Shown here: one piece after another, positions 59,307-64,000 of the stretch
Position numbering within the stretch: the first letter of the stretch is position 1
Layout: the number at the start of each line of letters is the position of its first letter
Source of the DNA: Chitinophaga sp. GbtcB8
GTDB taxonomy: Bacteria; Bacteroidota; Bacteroidia; Chitinophagales; Chitinophagaceae
DNA length: 64,000 nucleotides
Reading direction: 5' to 3'
NCBI RefSeq assembly: GCF_019091455.1
Contig: NZ_JAGXJN010000007.1
Location: forward strand, 62,001 to 126,000
The notes under the pieces: generated by a model
Seen by the model: the letters and a program-made list of their open reading frames with translations, nothing else
What the model was told of the DNA's origin: nothing
Databases searched by the model: none
Program-made: the position numbers and the translations under genes

Positions 59307-61193
59307 ATGTTCCGTTACACGCTATTGTTGATGCTGGCCGTTGCCGGCTCTTTTTATGTGAATGCCCAAAGCCTTTATATGCCCCGGGATATTACACAGG
59401 CTTTTAAAAAAGGCACCCGCACTATGGATGGGCAGCCTGGTAAGAACTATTGGCAAAACCATGCCCGTTATAATATCAACGTTACAGCCCTTCCGCCCGA
59501 CCGTACCATACGGGGCAAGGAAGAGATCACGTATGTGAACAACAGCCCTGACACGCTGGAGCATATGGTGATAAAGCTGCTGCTGAACATTCATAAACCC
59601 GGCGCGCCCCGCCTGGGCGGCGTTCCTGCTGATTACCTTACAGAGGGCGTGAAGATAGATGGCTTTAGTGTGAACGGGCAGGCCCGCAGGTGGAGGGAAA
59701 GCAATGCCTTCTTTACCTGGCAGCCCATACGGCTGCAGGAGCCCCTGCTGCCGCATGATTCCGTAAAACTTACATTCGACTGGCATTACCAGGTATCCAA
59801 GGTAAGCAACCGGGAAGGTATGATAGATTCCACCACTTATTTCCTGGCTTACTTTTATCCGCGTGTAGCCGTGTACGATGATTATAACGGCTGGGACCAG
59901 ATGACCTTTAACGATGCTCTTGAATTTTACAACGACTTTAATGATTATACCGTTACCATCAATGTGCCCAAAAACTATATTGTAGGCGGCACCGGCACCT
60001 TACAGCAGCCGGAAAAGCTGCTGCAGCCTGCCTTTGCACAAAAGCTGCAGGCGTCCCAAACATCTGATGAGGTGATACATATTGCTACCCTGCAGGACCT
60101 GCAGGCGAAGAACGTAACTACTCAGAACGAGATGAACAGCTGGCAGTTCAAGGCCACCAACATACCGGATATGGCCTTTGGCATCAGCGATCATTTTGTG
60201 TGGGATGCTGCCAGCGTGGTGGTGGACGAAACTACCAAACGCCGCGCCAGCGTGCAGGCCATGTATAATGATACAGCGGCTGATTTTCATCACATGGTAT
60301 CTTTTGAACAGCATGCGCTCAGCTGGTTATCACGCAAATGGCCGGGCATACCTTACCCATATGAAAAGATGACCGTGTTCCAGGGTTATGCGGATATGGA
60401 ATACCCCATGATGGCCAACGACGGCGCTACCAACGACACTGCTTTTACCAAGTTTGTAGCAGAGCATGAGATTGCACATACCTATATGCCTTTTTATATG
60501 GGCATTAATGAAACCCGCTATGGTTTTATGGATGAAGGCTGGGCCACTACCTTTGAGCTGCTGATAGGGCGTGAGGACCAGGGCGTGGAAAAAGCAGAAG
60601 CACTGTACAAACAGTTCCGCGTTGATAACTGGATCCATGATGCCAGCTCAGAACAGGACCTGCCCATCATTACGCCCGGTGATATATTGGGTGGTGCAGG
60701 CTTAGGCAATAATGAATACGGCAAGCCCTCTCTTGGTTACCTTGCCATGAAGGATATGCTGGGCGATGACCTGTTTAAAAAATGCCTGCATGCCTTTATG
60801 GAGCGCTGGCATGGCAAACATCCCCTGCCATGGGACCTTTTTAACACGTTCAACAATGTATCCGGCAAAAACCTGAACTGGTTCTGGGCTAACTGGTTCT
60901 TCTCCAATTATTATATAGATCTGGCTGTAAAACAGCTGGCGGCTAACGCACAGGGTTACACGCTGCACATTAAGAATATTGGCGGTATGGCCACACCTTT
61001 TGATGTGAACATTACCTATACCGATGGCAGCACGGAAACCCTGCACCAAACGCCGCTGGTATGGGAGGCCAGCCAAAAGGAAACGCAGGTACGCATATCC
61101 ACTAAAAAGAAGATCCAATCCCTGGTGCTGGACGGTGGCATTTTTATGGATGCCGATACGGACAACAATGTATGGCCCCTGCCTAAAGATTAG
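59307..61193 (+). CDS. Secreted M1-like zinc metallopeptidase
   Basis: 628 residues from the ATG at 59307 (MFRYTLLLMLAVAGSFYVNAQ, a signal peptide); a TTG at 59247 would only extend it with a non-signal stretch. The N-terminal beta domain (about 45-240, HARYNINVTALPPDRTIRGKEEITYVNNSP) is that of the aminopeptidase N family. The catalytic part has H-E-I-A-H near residue 386 and, 18 residues after the second His, the zinc-ligand Glu in FMDEGWATTFELL. The GAMEN exopeptidase motif appears only as DMEYPMM, so substrate choice may differ from true aminopeptidases. A C-terminal beta domain follows. Its last 11 bases overlap the end of the convergent MBL gene. Confidence 0.9.
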   Translation: MFRYTLLLMLAVAGSFYVNAQSLYMPRDITQAFKKGTRTMDGQPGKNYWQNHARYNINVTALPPDRTIRGKEEITYVNNSPDTLEHMVIKLLLNIHKPGAPRLGGVPADYLTEGVKIDGFSVNGQARRWRESNAFFTWQPIRLQEPLLPHDSVKLTFDWHYQVSKVSNREGMIDSTTYFLAYFYPRVAVYDDYNGWDQMTFNDALEFYNDFNDYTVTINVPKNYIVGGTGTLQQPEKLLQPAFAQKLQASQTSDEVIHIATLQDLQAKNVTTQNEMNSWQFKATNIPDMAFGISDHFVWDAASVVVDETTKRRASVQAMYNDTAADFHHMVSFEQHALSWLSRKWPGIPYPYEKMTVFQGYADMEYPMMANDGATNDTAFTKFVAEHEIAHTYMPFYMGINETRYGFMDEGWATTFELLIGREDQGVEKAEALYKQFRVDNWIHDASSEQDLPIITPGDILGGAGLGNNEYGKPSLGYLAMKDMLGDDLFKKCLHAFMERWHGKHPLPWDLFNTFNNVSGKNLNWFWANWFFSNYYIDLAVKQLAANAQGYTLHIKNIGGMATPFDVNITYTDGSTETLHQTPLVWEASQKETQVRISTKKKIQSLVLDGGIFMDADTDNNVWPLPKD

Positions 61194-62706
61194 TGATAGT
61201 ATACTGTTTATACAGGATGGTGGATTCATCTTCCGCCAGCCCTTCCTCATACACCTTTTTACCCAGCGTATGCGGGTCCAGCTGGTGAGAGGGGCGATTG
61301 GTGAACTGGAATTCATCCATCACGAACAGCTTGCCCTGGCAGCGTTTAATAAGCTCCTGCAGCAGCAGCTTGTTTGGCATAGTGGTTTTCCACTTTTCTG
61401 CAATGCGGTGGCGGTCCAGCGTGGCCATGGCAGCCAGCTCCTCGCTTTCCATCATGAGGATGCCTTTTTCCAGTGCAGTGCCGTTGTAGCTGAGGTGATG
61501 CCCTACCTTGTAGAACACAGTACGGTTCAGCAAACATTCCGTAAGATGTTTGCCATCTTTCCCCTTCTTGTCCCATTTCCTGATCTGGTGCCAGCTTTCC
61601 CAGCTGCCATACTCCGCATCACCGGGGAATAGTAATACCTTGCCGGTTTTTTCAAACTCAATGGCCATAGCCAGGCTGGTATTATTGATATGGCTATTGA
61701 GCCGCAGGGCCAGTGAGCCTGCGCTGGAAAGCCAGTCGTCGTTGATCTTGCGCCACTGGTTCCCGGAAGCATTATAAATGGCTTCCGGCGCTTCATCTGA
61801 GGCAATGTAATCGCTGATGAAAGGCACATCATTGCGCTCTGTATTATTAAGGGAAAGAAACGCGTTAACAGACAGGGCGCTGTCATTTAATGTAAGGTTC
61901 TTCTGGAAAACATCTTTCCCGCCTTTACCATCTTTAAAAATAAAGTCGCGGTTAGTGGGGGGCCCCAGTATATTGAACTTTATACCAGGGGCATTGGGCA
62001 GGCTCACAATATCGCCGGGGTTCAGGTAACGGATCTTTACCTTTTTTTCCGCCAGTATTTCTTTGATGATGCGCATACCGGGCAGGGGTTTGCCGCCGGT
62101 ATCCTCTTCTCCGTCCAGGTTAATGGTGGCCAGGGTATCCAGCCCATTAATAAAGGCTGTGCTGTTATCCAGCATAATGCGGTTAAACTCGCTGTTATCC
62201 TCATCTCCCCCGGCGCCTATCTTCATATTCTCATGGCGGTCTTTAAAGGCCGTGATGGCGTTTTGCAAGGCAGCGCGCATTTTGGTGCGTTTGGTTAACA
62301 GCTCCTGTGCGTGGCCGTTGGGGTCTTTAGGATTCTCTGTCCAGGCAAACCAGGCTTCTTTAATTTCCAGCTCCCGGAAAATGGCAGGGTCTTTTGCAAA
62401 ACCAGCTACATGGTCATTGTGCTCATGCGTTATCACCAGCAGGTCTACAGAATGGTTTACATACTCCAGCAGCTCCTGCAGGTAAGGTTTAAATTCTGCG
62501 GGAGTGCCTCTGCAGCTGCCGCAATCTATCATCATGGTAAAGCGGGTGGTTTTGCGGCTAAAGAACTTGATCACAAAACAATCACCGGTACCCAGGCAGT
62601 ACATGCGGATGGAGACGCGGTCCAGCTTACCGGTAAGCGTTGCGCCGGGGCTGCGTTTGGTGCGGGCGGTTACTTTTTTAGGGACTTTTTTTATTTGGGT
62701 GGTCAT
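61183..62706 (-). CDS. MBL-fold hydrolase (ComEC-like domain)
   Basis: 507 residues, basic N-terminus, no signal peptide. The domain opens like ComEC-type MBL proteins (RMYCLGTGDCFVIKFF, MMIDCGSCRG) and has the complete metal motif T-H94-E-H96-N-D98-H99 (VITHEHNDHVAGF), a later FPGDAEYGSWESW segment and KVGHHLSYNGTAL, which supply the remaining ligands. Two long insertions separate these blocks. The substrate may be a nucleic acid, nucleotide or small ester. It starts 10 bases after the stop of the metallopeptidase-like gene, so the two are probably co-expressed and may act together. Confidence 0.88.
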   Translation of the reverse strand: MTTQIKKVPKKVTARTKRSPGATLTGKLDRVSIRMYCLGTGDCFVIKFFSRKTTRFTMMIDCGSCRGTPAEFKPYLQELLEYVNHSVDLLVITHEHNDHVAGFAKDPAIFRELEIKEAWFAWTENPKDPNGHAQELLTKRTKMRAALQNAITAFKDRHENMKIGAGGDEDNSEFNRIMLDNSTAFINGLDTLATINLDGEEDTGGKPLPGMRIIKEILAEKKVKIRYLNPGDIVSLPNAPGIKFNILGPPTNRDFIFKDGKGGKDVFQKNLTLNDSALSVNAFLSLNNTERNDVPFISDYIASDEAPEAIYNASGNQWRKINDDWLSSAGSLALRLNSHINNTSLAMAIEFEKTGKVLLFPGDAEYGSWESWHQIRKWDKKGKDGKHLTECLLNRTVFYKVGHHLSYNGTALEKGILMMESEELAAMATLDRHRIAEKWKTTMPNKLLLQELIKRCQGKLFVMDEFQFTNRPSHQLDPHTLGKKVYEEGLAEDESTILYKQYTITNL

Positions 62707-62716
62707 GGGGTTTCAG

Positions 62717-64000
62717 TTAATGCTGGTGAAGAAATGCAAAAGGCTCTGTCATATGGTGGAAACCGTTGCCGAAGAACTGGAAATAATCATTAATGCAAAA
62801 ATCTGCTTCGCCGTTCTGGTACATGTACTGCGCCCGGATCCTTTTCAGGTTCAGCGCAGGTATCTGTCCTGCATCCAGGCTGTGAAGGTCAACGATCGGT
62901 TTGGAGATGGCATACTTCAGCTCCTGGGTATCCAGGTCAAAGATGAGGGTGCAGCCGCCGCGGAACTCAAAACCACCTTCAGGAATAGGATCCCCGCTTT
63001 CCGTGGTGTTGGCCAGTGCGCTGGCATTGGGCCTGAAGTACCCGGTTATTTCTCCATCTTTATATATTACGCCGCTGCGCTGGGTAAGGGAAAAGATCAC
63101 ATTATTGACCTGCGTGCCATTGGGGCCTACGCGTGTTACCAGCCTTAGTTTTAAGATCTGGAAAGAGGCGCCCGGGTACTGGCTGGACTGGCGCAGGCCC
63201 AGGTCGGCAAAGTTATCCACGAAGGCCAGGCCGGTGAGCCGTGCAAAGTCGGCCGATTCTGCAAACTTTTCATTCAGCCGCCGGTGCAGGCCGGGTATAT
63301 GCGGGCGGCCTTCCTCATACAAACCGGTAATGTACTCGCGTGTTTTATAATAGATCTTCCTGCGGTCGTTCACATACTTGATCTCATCCCCATAATCCCG
63401 TAAAAAGCCGTTCACTATGGCCAGCAGCTCTTTGGTGGTATCGTTCAGGCTATGATCATTTTTCTCATCATGCTTCTTCATCATAGTGCCATGCTTATCG
63501 GCCATGTAACCAATGTTCTGCAGGGGAAAACGCAGGCTTTCCACGCTCAGTGTTTTAATACCATCGGGGTAAATGCCCCGGCGGCGGAAGGCATCAATAA
63601 AAGCCAGGCGGTAGTCGCGGTTATCATCGGCCACAATATCCATATCTGCTGTGATGATGGCGCGCAGGTAATCGCCAAACGTGATATCAATGGGCGGGCA
63701 ATAGTCAATAGCGCGTATGCACATGGTGAGCACATGGCCGGCTGCTTTGGCGGCTTCATTGGCCAGTCGGTCCACCAGGTCCGGTGGAATATCGCCCTGG
63801 CGCAGGATGCCGGTACCATTGGAGGCAATGCGCAGCAGGTCGGCAATACGGCTTTTGTAAATGCTCAGGAAAGCTTCAAACACGGCGGCTACCAGTATGC
63901 TGCCGCGTGCGTGGGGCTCCATTTCTGTGCGGTAGTCTTCCGGGTTAGGCTCTTTAGGCCTCCATTGTTTGGTTTCCTCATCTACCTCGCCAATGGCATC
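62717..64000 (-). CDS. Large metallopeptidase-like protein, C-terminal part (start beyond right edge)
   Basis: An ATG at 63922 exists, but the frame stays open through 64000 (IGEVDEETKQWRPKEPNPED before it), so the gene runs off the window; 427 residues are visible. The motif EPHARGSILVAAVFEAFLSI and the following FGDYLRAIITADMDI with YRLAFIDAFRRRGI resemble the C-terminal part of thermolysin-like (gluzincin) zinc peptidases; the HExxH helix would lie upstream. The last 200 residues are beta-rich (FQILKLRLVTRVGPNG, GGCTLIFDLDTQELKYAIS). No signal can be judged. Probably in one operon with the MBL gene. Confidence 0.7.
   Translation of the reverse strand, partial: DAIGEVDEETKQWRPKEPNPEDYRTEMEPHARGSILVAAVFEAFLSIYKSRIADLLRIASNGTGILRQGDIPPDLVDRLANEAAKAAGHVLTMCIRAIDYCPPIDITFGDYLRAIITADMDIVADDNRDYRLAFIDAFRRRGIYPDGIKTLSVESLRFPLQNIGYMADKHGTMMKKHDEKNDHSLNDTTKELLAIVNGFLRDYGDEIKYVNDRRKIYYKTREYITGLYEEGRPHIPGLHRRLNEKFAESADFARLTGLAFVDNFADLGLRQSSQYPGASFQILKLRLVTRVGPNGTQVNNVIFSLTQRSGVIYKDGEITGYFRPNASALANTTESGDPIPEGGFEFRGGCTLIFDLDTQELKYAISKPIVDLHSLDAGQIPALNLKRIRAQYMYQNGEADFCINDYFQFFGNGFHHMTEPFAFLHQH

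Overview
The window looks like a chromosomal segment of a Bacteroidota bacterium, most likely a Chitinophaga-like member of the Chitinophagaceae. The sequence evidence is two SusC/SusD pairs with ECF sigma and FecR regulators, starts without Shine-Dalgarno sequences, a TAnnTTTG-type -7 element before 28788, and lipoprotein signals typical of the phylum. No replication genes, rRNA operon, intact tRNA or CRISPR array was seen.

Left part (1-19900, minus strand). An ABC-type (Tc) insecticidal toxin locus. A TcB-TcC fusion (12101-19669) is followed by a large TcA (3269-12055) and, 3 bases after the TcA stop, a small MNT nucleotidyltransferase (2948-3265). A strong intrinsic terminator (2723-2757) closes the unit. 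The TcB-TcC protein ends in about 360 residues of beta-rich, unrecognised sequence after the RHS core, in the position of the toxic cargo. Left of it are a YegP-like gene, a degenerate tRNA-like sequence and the start of an unrecognised large protein cut by the window edge.

Middle (19900-40430). Two outer-membrane uptake systems. System 1 (minus) is FecR, SusC with an STN signalling domain, SusD and a beta-propeller lipoprotein, ended by a terminator at 19892-19927. Its likely sigma gene (31031-31594) is separated from FecR by a zinc-less MDR oxidoreductase, an acidic protein with repeated Q motifs, and dispersed repeats. System 2 (plus) is ECF sigma, FecR, SusC without STN, SusD and a secreted metallophosphoesterase fused to a PQQ-type propeller.

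Right-middle (40434-50770, minus). The most interesting part is a metal-stress RiPP locus of bufferin/HvfABCD/Gig type: ECF sigma, zinc-finger anti-sigma, a precursor with three (D/E)GKCG motifs, a DUF692 (MNIO) enzyme, a DUF2063 partner and a DoxX membrane protein. A long hairpin and an intrinsic terminator lie between the precursor and enzyme genes and look like an attenuator. Downstream on the same strand are a KirBac potassium channel, a TDT/SLAC1-type transporter and a molybdenum redox module (membrane cytochrome-like anchor, bis-MGD catalytic subunit, four-cluster ferredoxin, Rieske protein, small membrane protein).

Right part (50925-64000). A HAD phosphatase fused to a HerA-like ATPase; a PepSY membrane protein with a TonB-dependent receptor; a small CNGKC-motif membrane protein beside a two-gene ABC exporter; a secreted M1-like metallopeptidase; and a pair made of an MBL-fold hydrolase and a large metallopeptidase-like protein cut by the right edge. 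Several intergenic stretches carry related palindromic repeats of about 130-140 bp.
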